Shown here piece by piece: positions 43,039 to 50,947 of a stretch of 64,000 nt of DNA (positions within the stretch are counted from its first letter, which is position 1; each line of letters begins with the position of its first letter). Source of the stretch: an uncultured archaeon (lineage in GTDB: Archaea; Nanobdellota; Nanobdellia; Pacearchaeales; GW2011-AR1); assembly GCA_902385625.1 (NCBI GenBank), contig CABMGE010000024.1, positions 124,001 to 188,000 on the forward strand. Direction: 5' to 3'. A model generated the notes under the pieces. It did not search any database. It saw nothing but the letters and a program-made list of their open reading frames with translations, and was not told the origin of the DNA. The position numbers and the translations under genes are program-made.

Positions 43039-43492
43039 TTTGTTCTCCTTGTTTTTTATCTGTTTTAACAGTATTTTTTTCTTCTGTTTTTTTATTTGAA
43101 GTTGGTGCTACAGTCTTTCTCTGAAGTGCTTCGCTTCTTCTTTTATCATCAAGATTTAATTCTTTGATTTGAAGATTTGAAGGATTGAAATAAACATTCA
43201 CTTTTGTTCCGTCTTTCTTTGTTCTGTATATTCCTCCAACAGTTGTTCTTAAATATTTTAAATCCACATTTTCTACTTTTCCGGTTTTTTTCTTGAATTC
43301 TCCGTTCATGATAATAACACTGTCTCCTTTTCTTATTGGAAAGTTTCTTTTTCCATATTTTTTTCTAAGTTCCTTTGTAAGAGTTGCGCTCATTAGTTTG
43401 TGTCTTATGTGAAGTGGAGCATTTGCTCTGTACTTTCGTTGCTTTCTTGGTTGCTTACTCGAAATCCATTGGGTTGTAAATTCTTTTTTCAT
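43019..43492 (-). CDS. rpl24: Ribosomal protein L24 (uL24)
   Basis: The 157-residue protein has SSKQPRKQRKYRANAPLHIRHKLMSATLTKELRKKYGKRNFPIRKGD and a KOW motif (GEFKKKTGKVENVDLK), archaeal/eukaryotic L24/L26. I chose ATG at 43492 because it overlaps the L14 stop as ATGA. The longer in-frame start would be an ATG 12 codons upstream inside L14. A Lys/Glu/Asn-rich C-terminal tail of about 35 residues follows the core. Confidence 0.92.
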   Translation of the reverse strand: MKKEFTTQWISSKQPRKQRKYRANAPLHIRHKLMSATLTKELRKKYGKRNFPIRKGDSVIIMNGEFKKKTGKVENVDLKYLRTTVGGIYRTKKDGTKVNVYFNPSNLQIKELNLDDKRRSEALQRKTVAPTSNKKTEEKNTVKTDKKQGEQNAHKKK

Positions 43493-43890
43493 AATATGAA
43501 TTTTGCGATCTTGGCGAGAAACGGCCATTTATCAGCAACCTCCTTTGCAATTGGTCCTTTAATTTGGGTTCCTTTTGGGTTACCTTTTTCATCTTTGAGT
43601 AAACATACTGCATTGTCCTGGAATGCAACTCTTTCTCCTGTATTTCTTCTATATGGTTTTTTCTGTCTTATTACAACTGCATCAAAAACCTGCCCTACAA
43701 TTTCAGGGTTTCCTTTTCTGACTGATATTTTAACATGATCTCCGATTTTTACATACTGTTGTCTTCCTCTTCTTGTTTTTGATCCTTTAAGTCCAACTAT
43801 CTTTACAATTCTTGCGCCACTATTATCGCTTGCAAGGGCAAAGCTTCCAAAGTTAAGTCCTTTTGTTAGTCTTGCTGCTACTCCCTTCAT
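43489..43890 (-). CDS. rpl14: Ribosomal protein L14 (uL14)
   Basis: The 133-residue protein has ASDNSGARIVKIVGLKGSKTRRGRQQYVKIGDHVKISVRKG and AFQDNAVCLLKDEKGNPKGTQIKGPIAKEV, a nearly canonical archaeal L14. It sits at the subunit interface. Its start overlaps the S17 stop by ATGA. Confidence 0.96.
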   Translation of the reverse strand: MKGVAARLTKGLNFGSFALASDNSGARIVKIVGLKGSKTRRGRQQYVKIGDHVKISVRKGNPEIVGQVFDAVVIRQKKPYRRNTGERVAFQDNAVCLLKDEKGNPKGTQIKGPIAKEVADKWPFLAKIAKFIL

Positions 43891-44216
43891 TGTGTTTCTC
43901 CTCCGTTAATTTTTTTATTTACCATAAAGTGAACTATCTTGCTAATTGGCCTGCATTCAGTAATCTCGATAAAATCACCGATATTAATGTCGTTTTGCAT
44001 ACAATCAGGAAGTCTTGCGTGTAATTTTGTTTTTCTTTTAGCATATCTTTCATATTTTTTTATGTAAACAGTTCTGTCAAATTCAATTACTACTCTTTTT
44101 GGAAATTTCTTTATTACTCTTCCGCTGAAGTTTCTTCCACGAAGACTAATAGTTCCATGAATAGGACATAGTTTGCTATTGCAGCTTGCTTTTTCTTCTT
44201 GTTTTTTTTCTGTCAT
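43887..44216 (-). CDS. rps17: Ribosomal protein S17 (uS17)
   Basis: The 109-residue protein has CPIHGTISLRGRNFSGRVIKKFPKRVVIEFDRTVYIKKYERYAKRKTKLHARLPD, archaeal S17. It normally follows aIF1 and the RNase P component Rpp29. Here it follows L22 directly (2 nt gap), and no Rpp29 gene is present in the operon. Confidence 0.95.
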   Translation of the reverse strand: MTEKKQEEKASCNSKLCPIHGTISLRGRNFSGRVIKKFPKRVVIEFDRTVYIKKYERYAKRKTKLHARLPDCMQNDINIGDFIEITECRPISKIVHFMVNKKINGGETQ

Positions 44217-44218
44217 TT

Positions 44219-44725
44219 TTATTTATTTTTTTTAACTCTTGGTACTAATTTAATTGTAACATGACTTCTTTTAAATCTTCCCTGACCAAATCTTTTATAT
44301 GGCCTCGGAGCAACATTTGGAATGCAGTGTATTTCATATTTCTCAATTTCAAGTTCATTAACTATTGCATTTGATTTCAAACTTTTAAGGAGTCTGATAA
44401 AAAATCCCGCAGCTTTTACAGGATATCTTCCTGACATCATTCCTCTTCTGTGAGGTATTTCTCCTCTCATTGGAACTGCTTTTTTCATCTTTACAACTTC
44501 TTCAAGTATTGCAATTGCATGATCAATATCTTTTCCTTTTATATGGTTGCAGATAGCAACAGCATGTTTTATTGAAATTGGAAGATCACGGCCATTTACT
44601 ATTGCTTCATTCTTCTTTTCTGTTTTAACCTTAGTTTCTACTACTTTTGCCTTTTCAGGCTTTTTTTGTTCTTCAGTTTTCTTTTCTTCCTTTTTGCCGT
44701 CATGAATTTTATTATCTTCTGCCAT
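44219..44725 (-). CDS. rpl22: Ribosomal protein L22 (uL22)
   Basis: The 168-residue L22 has the core GRDLPISIKHAVAICNHIKGKDIDHAIAILEEVVKMKKAVPMRGE and GRYPVKAAGFFIRLLKSLKSNA, lining the exit tunnel. The first ~40 residues are a low-complexity Lys/Glu extension instead of the usual short N-terminus. L22 is followed by S17, not by S3 as in most archaea. Confidence 0.93.
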   Translation of the reverse strand: MAEDNKIHDGKKEEKKTEEQKKPEKAKVVETKVKTEKKNEAIVNGRDLPISIKHAVAICNHIKGKDIDHAIAILEEVVKMKKAVPMRGEIPHRRGMMSGRYPVKAAGFFIRLLKSLKSNAIVNELEIEKYEIHCIPNVAPRPYKRFGQGRFKRSHVTIKLVPRVKKNK

Positions 44726-44729
44726 GTTA

Positions 44730-45161
44730 TTATTTCACTGATGCTGATGCAGAGGATCTTGTTGCACCAATTCCTGCTGCTCCATGTTTAACTCTTGATC
44801 TTGTAACTGAAAATTCTCCAAGCCTGTGTCCTATCATTTCAAAATTAATGTCAATTGGAGTAAATTCTTTTCCATTGTGTATTTGTATTCTCATTCCAAC
44901 CATTTTAGGGACAATTACCAGGTCTCTTAAATGAGTTTTTATTGGTTTGTTCGAAGCTATTTTTTGATTGCAGTCAAGTATGAATCTTTGAATTTGGTCA
45001 TGCTGTCTAAGCGCAGTTCTTTTCTCATTTGATTTAAGCAGATTTGCAAATTCACGAATATCCATTTGTTTTAGTTCTTCGATTTTTTTACCTCTGTAAG
45101 TTAATTCTTTTCTCTTAAGAGATATTTCCTCGTCTTGGTGTTCTTCTTGTATTTTTGCCAT
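44730..45161 (-). CDS. rps19: Ribosomal protein S19 (uS19)
   Basis: The 143-residue archaeal S19 has the N-terminal extension [28 protein letters not shown] and the core [44 protein letters not shown]. The C-terminal [17 protein letters not shown] is family-like. It lies in the 30S head. Confidence 0.95.
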   Translation of the reverse strand: MAKIQEEHQDEEISLKRKELTYRGKKIEELKQMDIREFANLLKSNEKRTALRQHDQIQRFILDCNQKIASNKPIKTHLRDLVIVPKMVGMRIQIHNGKEFTPIDINFEMIGHRLGEFSVTRSRVKHGAAGIGATRSSASASVK

Positions 45162-45162
45162 T

Positions 45163-45870
45163 TTATTTAATATGTCCTGTTCTGCTAGGCCTTATATGAC
45201 CTACTTTTGCTCCTGGAGGAGCATTTCTCTTTGCAATCTTTGGTTTAATTCTTTTTCCTCTACCACTACCAAACGGATGGTCAAGAGCATTAGTTTTAAT
45301 TGCAGATGTTCTGTGCCATTTTCTTCCCTTTGATAACATTAGATGATGCATTTTTCCTGCTTTAACAAGTGGTTTTGAAAGTCTTCCATCTCCAGCAGCA
45401 ATACCAATTACTGCTCTGCAGTTTTCATTTAGCTTGATTGTTCTTCTCTTGATTATTATTTCAACTCCTTTGCTGTCTCGGTTCATTACCATTGCGCTGC
45501 TTCCTGCACTTCTCAAATATTTTCCACCGCTTCCAGGAGAAACTTCAATATTAAATATCTTTGTTCCAGTTGAAATATCTTTTAATGCAATTATATCTCC
45601 AACTATCGGATTACTATCTTCTCTTTTTCCAATTTGTATTTCTTGTCCTTCATAAACTCCGTCTGCAGCAGGAATAAAAAATTCTTCTTTTGCTATTTTA
45701 ACTTTTGCAAGAGGAGCAGAATGAGCACTTGAGTTTATTAGTTTTACAATTGTTGCTTTTCCAATAGAGCTTATTTTTGGATATCCAATTCTGTAGATAT
45801 AAGCTCTTTTTCTTACTCTGAATGTAAAGCTTCCCTTTCCTCGTGCTCGTTGTGTTATTCTCTTTCCCAT
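45163..45870 (-). CDS. rpl2: Ribosomal protein L2 (uL2)
   Basis: The 235-residue protein has the first OB-like domain, then [19 protein letters not shown] and the C-terminal [32 protein letters not shown] with the conserved His needed for peptidyl transferase centre function. Its start overlaps the L23 stop as TAATG. Confidence 0.96.
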   Translation of the reverse strand: MGKRITQRARGKGSFTFRVRKRAYIYRIGYPKISSIGKATIVKLINSSAHSAPLAKVKIAKEEFFIPAADGVYEGQEIQIGKREDSNPIVGDIIALKDISTGTKIFNIEVSPGSGGKYLRSAGSSAMVMNRDSKGVEIIIKRRTIKLNENCRAVIGIAAGDGRLSKPLVKAGKMHHLMLSKGRKWHRTSAIKTNALDHPFGSGRGKRIKPKIAKRNAPPGAKVGHIRPSRTGHIK

Positions 45871-46109
45871 TATATCATTCCTAGTTTAGTTGCAATATCA
45901 ATTGCAGGATTATTTTTATTTAGTCTGATGTAAGCAATTTTTTTATTTCCATGTATTAATGTGCTTATTGAGTGTACTTTTACGCTGAATGTTTCTTCAA
46001 ACTCTTTTTTTATTTCGTCTTTTGAGTCTTTTCTATTTGTTTCAAAAACAAGTGTATTGTTAAGTTCAATTAGTCTTACTGCTTTTTCTGTTGTTATTGG
46101 TTTAATCAT
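45870..46109 (-). CDS. rpl23: Ribosomal protein L23 (uL23)
   Basis: The 79-residue protein has MIKPITTEKAVRLIELNNTLVFETNRKDSKDEIKKEFEETFSVKVHSISTL, a typical archaeal L23 at the tunnel exit. It overlaps L4 by ATGA and L2 by TAATG. Confidence 0.95.
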   Translation of the reverse strand: MIKPITTEKAVRLIELNNTLVFETNRKDSKDEIKKEFEETFSVKVHSISTLIHGNKKIAYIRLNKNNPAIDIATKLGMI

Positions 46110-46900
46110 TTTTTTACTCCGATTTTTTCAAGATTCTTTATTGCATTTTCAGTGAAAAGTGTGATTCTTGCTCCGCCGTCTGCAAGATCTGTTGTTTTTA
46201 ATTGATTAACTCTTACAACATCAATTCCAGTTATTTTTGCAGTCTCTTCGTTTCCAATAACTAAAAGTGCTCCTGCATTTTTCTTGTATCTTCTTCCTCT
46301 AAGTTTTCCAATTCCTGCTCTTGTTGTTTTCTTCTGTATTGAAACTGTGTATAATTCTCCAAGGATCTTTTCCATTGATGCCATGAATTCTTTTGATTTT
46401 AATTTTAGTATTTTATCTTCTAGAACAAGCGGAAATTTTGCTTCAACTTTCTTTTCTTTGAGTGATATGTATTTCTTTTTTATTTGTTCAACTGAAGTTG
46501 TGTATGTAAGTGCAGATAATAATGCTTTTATTGATTCTCTTTTATTTATTTTTTTTATTCTTCCAAGTCCTTTTGGAGGATGAGCACGTCTTCCACCTTT
46601 AACTGAAGGGATAATTGCTCCTTCCCAGAAGAATTGAGATCCTCTTCTAAACATTACTTTTCTTGGAATTCTTGGAATTCCCTTTCCTCTGTCTGTTTTC
46701 CAGTCATGTCTTGTATGGAGTATTTTTCCTGATGCTGATCTGTTCATTCCTGCATATTGCTTTGGAGCGCTAGGATGTTTTGTTTTTTCAGCTTCAATAA
46801 CCTTGAATATTATATCTTCTCTTATTGGTTCTTCAAATAAGCTTGTTGTTATTTCTTTTACTTTCTTTCCTTCTGTGTCAAGTATATGTAATTTTGTCAT
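46106..46900 (-). CDS. rpl4: Ribosomal protein L4 (uL4)
   Basis: The 264-residue archaeal L4/L1e has the long tunnel loop with SASGKILHTRHDWKTDRGKGIPRIPRKVMFRRGSQFFWEGAIIPSVKGGRRAHPP, and ALLVIGNEETAKITGIDVVRVNQLKTTDLADGG. It binds domain I of 23S rRNA. Its start overlaps the L3 stop (TAATG). Confidence 0.96.
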   Translation of the reverse strand: MTKLHILDTEGKKVKEITTSLFEEPIREDIIFKVIEAEKTKHPSAPKQYAGMNRSASGKILHTRHDWKTDRGKGIPRIPRKVMFRRGSQFFWEGAIIPSVKGGRRAHPPKGLGRIKKINKRESIKALLSALTYTTSVEQIKKKYISLKEKKVEAKFPLVLEDKILKLKSKEFMASMEKILGELYTVSIQKKTTRAGIGKLRGRRYKKNAGALLVIGNEETAKITGIDVVRVNQLKTTDLADGGARITLFTENAIKNLEKIGVKK

Positions 46901-47850
46901 TATCTTAGTTCAATAAATTCGTAATTTTTTTTAGTATTACCTGTAGTGGCTCTAAGTGGAGCAGTTATAAGAAGTGGTCTTTTCCAGGCTCCCTGAACAC
47001 TTCCCTCAAGTATTAAATAATCTGTTTTTATCTTTCCAAAATGTTTGAATCCTTCATTTGGATTTATGTTTTTTTCTCCAACATTTCCAACAAAAACTAT
47101 TTTAGTATTATAAACAACTCTTGTGAAATATCCTAACTGTCCTGATCTTGGTTGAGTATAGTCAACTCTTGATGGATGCCATGGTCCTCCGCTTCCAAGA
47201 GTTCTTTGTCCTTTTTCTGATTTATGAGCTTTTAGTGTTGTTCCAAATCTTTTTATTGTTCCTTGAAGTCCCTTTCCTTTTGTAACTCCTCTTACGTCTA
47301 CAATTCCTTCTTTTAGAACATCTTTGATAGTTATTTCTTTTGCAAAATTGCTTTTAACAAATGTTAATTTTTCTTCTTTTGTTCCTGAAAGGCCAACTTC
47401 TTTAATATCAGGAGATTTTTTTATGCCTGTTTTTTTAACTTGAGAATAAATAACTGCTGTAATATCGTCAAACTCTTTTTTTTCATAGTCCTCTATTTTT
47501 TTATCATTCTTTTTTGGAAGTCTTATCTTCCTTTTAAGTTCCTTGTCAAGATTATGGTTTATTACCTCGCCAATGACTTTTTTATCTTTATAGAATCTAA
47601 CTGAAAGGATTTTAATTGTCGGGCATTCAATAATTGTAACAGGAACAATTATTCTCTTTCCTTTTGTAAGTGAGTTTGCAGTGTTATCTTTAACATATGC
47701 AGATTTCATTCCTACTTTGTATCCAATAAACCCAAGAAGTCCTGGTTCTTTTTTAACAAGAGACTTCCAGCTAACTCCAGGCAGGATTTTGTGTGACCTT
47801 GACCTTGGATAAAATTGCAAGCTTCCGTGTCTTGGTGATGGATTTACCAT
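46900..47850 (-). CDS. rpl3: Ribosomal protein L3 (uL3), first gene of the operon
   Basis: The 316-residue archaeal L3 has NPSPRHGSLQFYPRSRSHKILPGVSW at the start, GVTKGKGLQGTIKRFGTTLKAHKSEKGQRTLGSGGPWHPSRVDYTQPRSGQLGYFTRVVYNTKIV, and KNYEFIELR at the end. It shapes the peptidyl transferase centre. It begins the minus-strand operon running to secY. Three stem-loops fill the roughly 100 nt just before its ATG. Confidence 0.96.
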   Translation of the reverse strand: MVNPSPRHGSLQFYPRSRSHKILPGVSWKSLVKKEPGLLGFIGYKVGMKSAYVKDNTANSLTKGKRIIVPVTIIECPTIKILSVRFYKDKKVIGEVINHNLDKELKRKIRLPKKNDKKIEDYEKKEFDDITAVIYSQVKKTGIKKSPDIKEVGLSGTKEEKLTFVKSNFAKEITIKDVLKEGIVDVRGVTKGKGLQGTIKRFGTTLKAHKSEKGQRTLGSGGPWHPSRVDYTQPRSGQLGYFTRVVYNTKIVFVGNVGEKNINPNEGFKHFGKIKTDYLILEGSVQGAWKRPLLITAPLRATTGNTKKNYEFIELR

Positions 47851-47852
47851 TT

Positions 47853-47878
47853 TGTTTGTTTTGTTTGCAAAACGAACA
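47853..47878 (-). promoter_or_regulatory. Leader stem-loop 3, just before the L3 start codon
   Basis: TGTTTGTTTTG (47853-47863) and CAAAACGAACA (47868-47878) pair over 11 positions, one of them G-U in RNA, with a 4-nt loop. It ends 2 nt before the L3 ATG, so folding would block ribosome access. Confidence 0.55.
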
Positions 47879-47880
47879 GA

Positions 47881-47903
47881 CTGAAAATCATACTGATTTT
47901 CAG
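47881..47903 (-). promoter_or_regulatory. Leader stem-loop 2
   Basis: CTGAAAATCA and TGATTTTCAG are perfect 10-nt reverse complements around a 3-nt loop. Confidence 0.6.
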
Positions 47904-47906
47904 GAT

Positions 47907-47954
47907 TTCAAAAACCCTCAACGATAAAACCGAAGGTTTTCGCTGGTTTTTGAA
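47907..47954 (-). promoter_or_regulatory. Leader stem-loop 1 (nested)
   Basis: An outer stem TTCAAAAACC / GGTTTTTGAA (47907-47916 with 47945-47954) encloses an inner stem AAAACC / GGTTTT (47926-47931 with 47935-47940) closed by a GAA loop. It is the first of three consecutive hairpins in the leader. Confidence 0.6.
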
Positions 47955-48230
47955 TTGTTTGTTTTGTTAATCGAGCATAAAACCCAGAAAAGAAATCTAT
48001 AGTTAGATCGTTTCTGAGCCTTCCCGTAAAAACGTGGATGCTATCAAAAACTTAAGATACATTTTATCTATCCTAAATTATTGTAATATAAAGTCAAGCG
48101 AGAATGGGTTTATAAAGCTTTCTTCTGATTTTGCCTTGTAAAAGATCTAAAAAATCGCTGGTTTATTAGTATTTTTTTGGTTTTCTTTTATCCGAGTAAT
48201 CTTTTTATACTTTAATTAATTCATTAAATA

Positions 48231-48590
48231 ATGAATTACGATCCAAATCATTCACTAAGCAGGCAACTAGAAGAACTTGCAAAAATGCCAACAGACCCAA
48301 AAACTCTTCCTTATGATTCTTTTCATGCTGCGCAATTAAGAATGATCTGGGATGAGTCTCATGGCAAAGGATATGATGCAATTGATTCTCTGCTAGTAAT
48401 TGGAGACCCAAATGAATCTGTTTTTGTTTCCTCAGACAAGGATGAAATGGCAAAACAGTTTCTCGAACATGGAAAAAGAAGAAAAGAGCTAATGGCAGGA
48501 ATTGATGCTTCACTTAAAAAAAGACACGAAGAATATCTTAATTTAGGAAGATATAAAGAAGTTCTAGATTCGATGAAATACGCTGCTTAA
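48231..48590 (+). CDS. Uncharacterised 119-residue protein
   Basis: I do not recognise this family. It is predicted to be soluble and mostly helical, with a hydrophilic C-terminal half (ELMAGIDASLKKRHEEYLNLGRYKEVLDSM) that could form helices. There is no signal peptide or membrane segment. The TATA box at 48202-48210 gives a leaderless start at 48231. The next small gene follows 6 nt later, so the two are probably cotranscribed. Confidence 0.7.
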   Translation: MNYDPNHSLSRQLEELAKMPTDPKTLPYDSFHAAQLRMIWDESHGKGYDAIDSLLVIGDPNESVFVSSDKDEMAKQFLEHGKRRKELMAGIDASLKKRHEEYLNLGRYKEVLDSMKYAA

Positions 48591-48596
48591 ATTAAA

Positions 48597-48902
48597 ATGA
48601 AACCCCGGTATAAACTAATTGAACTGACTCCTGATGAGGCAAGTTCTCTGACATTTATTGTACAACATAAAAAATCTAAAAATTCACTAGAATTACTAGA
48701 AAATTTAAATGGTTCTGCATATGAAATCGGAAAAATTCTAATTTATGGTAGAACTCAGTCAAGTGATCCTTATTATTTGCGAGCTGCAAGGGCTTATGAA
48801 AATTGGAGAAAAGAGAATATCAATTGGGCCCAGTCTCATCCTTCTTCAAGAAGGAAAATGAGACAAGACTTAAGAAAAGACAAATTATCTTCAAAAGTTT
48901 GA
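48597..48902 (+). CDS. Uncharacterised 101-residue protein
   Basis: This small basic protein is not recognised. It contains YLRAARAYENWRKENINWAQ and ends in a strongly basic stretch (SSRRKMRQDLRKDKLSSKV), which may bind nucleic acid. That is only suggested by charge. It follows the preceding unknown gene by 6 nt. Confidence 0.65.
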   Translation: MKPRYKLIELTPDEASSLTFIVQHKKSKNSLELLENLNGSAYEIGKILIYGRTQSSDPYYLRAARAYENWRKENINWAQSHPSSRRKMRQDLRKDKLSSKV

Positions 48903-48994
48903 TCTAAGTAAATCCCTCTAAATCGAAAGAATTAAAAACCGCTTATTTTTAATAAAATCATCTTAATCGAAAGAGAGTTCTGATATTAATTAAA

Positions 48995-49537
48995 ATGGAA
49001 ATACAAAAATTTAATCTAGAGGAATTAGCAGAGTTCTTAGTTAAAGCTAAAAAAGCAACTTATGCAGGAGATGGAAAAGAAGTTCCTTCACAGAGACCTG
49101 GTTTTAAGGAGCTAGAATATAATGAAGGAGACTTTAGTTATAGGGACAGTTATGCTGGTTTTTTTATGGCACCAGGCCAGGAATATGTTAGGTTTAAAGG
49201 AGAACCTATCTGGTTAATGTCATATACTGGTGGAATGAACCAAGAACTTTTTGGAGATGTTGATTTTGCAAAACAAACATTTGCATTTTTAAAAAAAGCA
49301 CTTTCTCTTGTTAACATGTCCTCGCCTTTTCGAGGTCCAGCAGTTTTCAGGAGTGAAAAATTTGAATATTCAAGTTCTGTAAAAGGAGATATAAGCAGTT
49401 TTAAAGGAAGAGAAAGAATTTGGCATGACTCTGAAGCAGGAGAGAAATCAAATGGAATTAATCTATATGACTTGGATTATATTTTTGAACAGGATTATAT
49501 AGGAGGTTTAGTTATTCCAAAAACTTTCATAAAATAA
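48995..49537 (+). CDS. DUF5680-like protein
   Basis: The 180-residue soluble protein contains YRDSYAGFFMAPGQEYVRFKGEPIWLMSYTGGMNQ at about 48-82, which resembles the DUF5680 domain known mainly in bacteria. The function of that family is unknown. The gene ends 1 nt before the pyruvate kinase gene and is probably in its operon. Two AATCGAAAGA direct repeats (48921-48930 and 48966-48975 approximately) lie in the 92-nt spacer before it. Confidence 0.65.
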   Translation: MEIQKFNLEELAEFLVKAKKATYAGDGKEVPSQRPGFKELEYNEGDFSYRDSYAGFFMAPGQEYVRFKGEPIWLMSYTGGMNQELFGDVDFAKQTFAFLKKALSLVNMSSPFRGPAVFRSEKFEYSSSVKGDISSFKGRERIWHDSEAGEKSNGINLYDLDYIFEQDYIGGLVIPKTFIK

Positions 49538-49538
49538 A

Positions 49539-50945
49539 ATGACAAAAACAAAAATACTTGCAACCCTAGGCCCTGCTTCATTTGAGAGAACAGAAGAATT
49601 AATTAAAGCAGGAGCAGATGGATTTCGCTTTAACATGGCTCATGTAGTTAAGCCTGAGGATTATGCAAGAACTGCAGATTTAATTAAAAAAATAAGATCA
49701 CTTGACGAAAAAATATTTATTTCAACTGATCTTGAAGGTCCGAAAATAAGACTTGGAAATTTTGAAACTTTAAATGTAAAAATAGGAGACTCTGTTCCGA
49801 TTGCTCCTCTTTTGGATTATTCGCATGGAAAAGGAATCCCAATTGGGTTTGATTTATACAAGTTTGTAAAAGGCGGGGAACTTTTGCTTGTTGATGACGG
49901 AAAAGTAGGTCTTAGAATAAAATCAGTAGATGATAAAACAATTAATTCTGTTGTTGAATATGGAGAAGTTTTGGAATCTAGAAAAGGAATTAACACTCCT
50001 GGAGTAAGTATTGAAATGCCTTATTTATCTCCAAGAGATGCAGCGAGTTTAAAATTTATTGCTGAAAATGATTTTGATTATGTTTTTGCTTCTTTTACAA
50101 GAAGTGCAAAAGATATTCAGGAAGTAAGATCTTATTTAAAAGATTCAAAAGTTAAAGTTGGTGGAAAACCTGAAAATCATGAAGGAGCAAAAAATCTTTA
50201 TGAAATTGTAAGGGAAGCAGATATAATGATGGTTCCAAGAGGAGACTGGGGAATGGAAATGGGAGTAATGAATATACCCGCACTGCAAAAAGATTTGATT
50301 CGCGCATGCAACCTAGAAGGAAAAGCAGTTATAACTGCAACACAAATGCTTGAATCAATGATGACTTCAAAAGAACCAAAAAGAGCAGAAGTTTCTGATA
50401 TTTTTAATGCTAATCTTGATGGAACAGATGTCGTAATGCTTTCAGGTGAAACTTCAAAAGGCCTTTATCCAGTTGAATCAGTAAAAATGATGGATAGAAT
50501 ACTTGAGGAATCTGAAAAATATATGTTTGAAAATTCAACTTTAAGTGAAAATCTGTTTAATCAAATTCCTAATGGCGATGTTTCAAGTACTATCTATAAA
50601 GCAGTTTATACTGCTGCAAAATCTCCTAGTGTAAAAGCAATAATTGTTCCAACTTCAAGAGGAACAACAGCAAGAATGATTGCAAGGTTTAGAATAAACA
50701 AGCCAGTAATTGCAATCTCTCCTAACAAAAGAGTAAGCTCTCAATTAAATGCACTCTGGGGAGTAAGTCCTTTATTTACTGAATATTATGGATCTGCTAG
50801 TCAGGATTTTATTGTAAACCGTTCAATAAAACTTGCAAAAGATAATGGCTATATCAGTTCAGGAGATAATGTCATAATAACTCTGGGTATTGGTTCATAT
50901 GAAAAAGGTGCAACAAACATGATGAGAATTGAAAGAGTGGAGTAA
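49539..50945 (+). CDS. pyk: Pyruvate kinase
   Basis: The 468-residue protein has the pyruvate kinase barrel. ILATLGPAS leads to AGADGFRFNMAHV (substrate-binding Arg), STDLEGPKIRLG is the start of the B domain, and VGGKPENHEG carries the catalytic Lys. VPRGDWGMEM and AVITATQMLESMMTSKEPKRAE give metal and PEP contacts. The C-terminal regulatory domain follows with VPTSRGTTARMIARFR. It makes ATP and pyruvate from PEP. Several normally invariant positions differ (ARGDLG reads PRGDWG, PTRAE reads PKRAE, KIEN reads KPEN), so it is a divergent form. It is flanked by short unknown genes at 1-2 nt spacing. Confidence 0.92.
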   Translation: MTKTKILATLGPASFERTEELIKAGADGFRFNMAHVVKPEDYARTADLIKKIRSLDEKIFISTDLEGPKIRLGNFETLNVKIGDSVPIAPLLDYSHGKGIPIGFDLYKFVKGGELLLVDDGKVGLRIKSVDDKTINSVVEYGEVLESRKGINTPGVSIEMPYLSPRDAASLKFIAENDFDYVFASFTRSAKDIQEVRSYLKDSKVKVGGKPENHEGAKNLYEIVREADIMMVPRGDWGMEMGVMNIPALQKDLIRACNLEGKAVITATQMLESMMTSKEPKRAEVSDIFNANLDGTDVVMLSGETSKGLYPVESVKMMDRILEESEKYMFENSTLSENLFNQIPNGDVSSTIYKAVYTAAKSPSVKAIIVPTSRGTTARMIARFRINKPVIAISPNKRVSSQLNALWGVSPLFTEYYGSASQDFIVNRSIKLAKDNGYISSGDNVIITLGIGSYEKGATNMMRIERVE

Positions 50946-50947
50946 AC

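Larger units (their letters stand above)
47851..48230. promoter_or_regulatory. 380-nt spacer with divergent promoters and the ribosomal operon leader
   Basis: No gene is seen here. On the minus strand, TATA-like TTTATAAA (48109-48116) and CTTTATATTA (48084-48093) could drive the ribosomal operon, giving a leader of roughly 200-240 nt. The leader ends in three stem-loops listed separately. On the plus strand TTTTTATAC (48202-48210) lies 21-29 nt before the ATG at 48231, consistent with a leaderless transcript. Confidence 0.5.

Noticed and set aside
47851-48230. tRNA or small RNA gene in the largest spacer
   Set aside because: No tRNA cloverleaf, T-loop or other recognisable RNA gene is visible. 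The structured part is explained as the operon leader.
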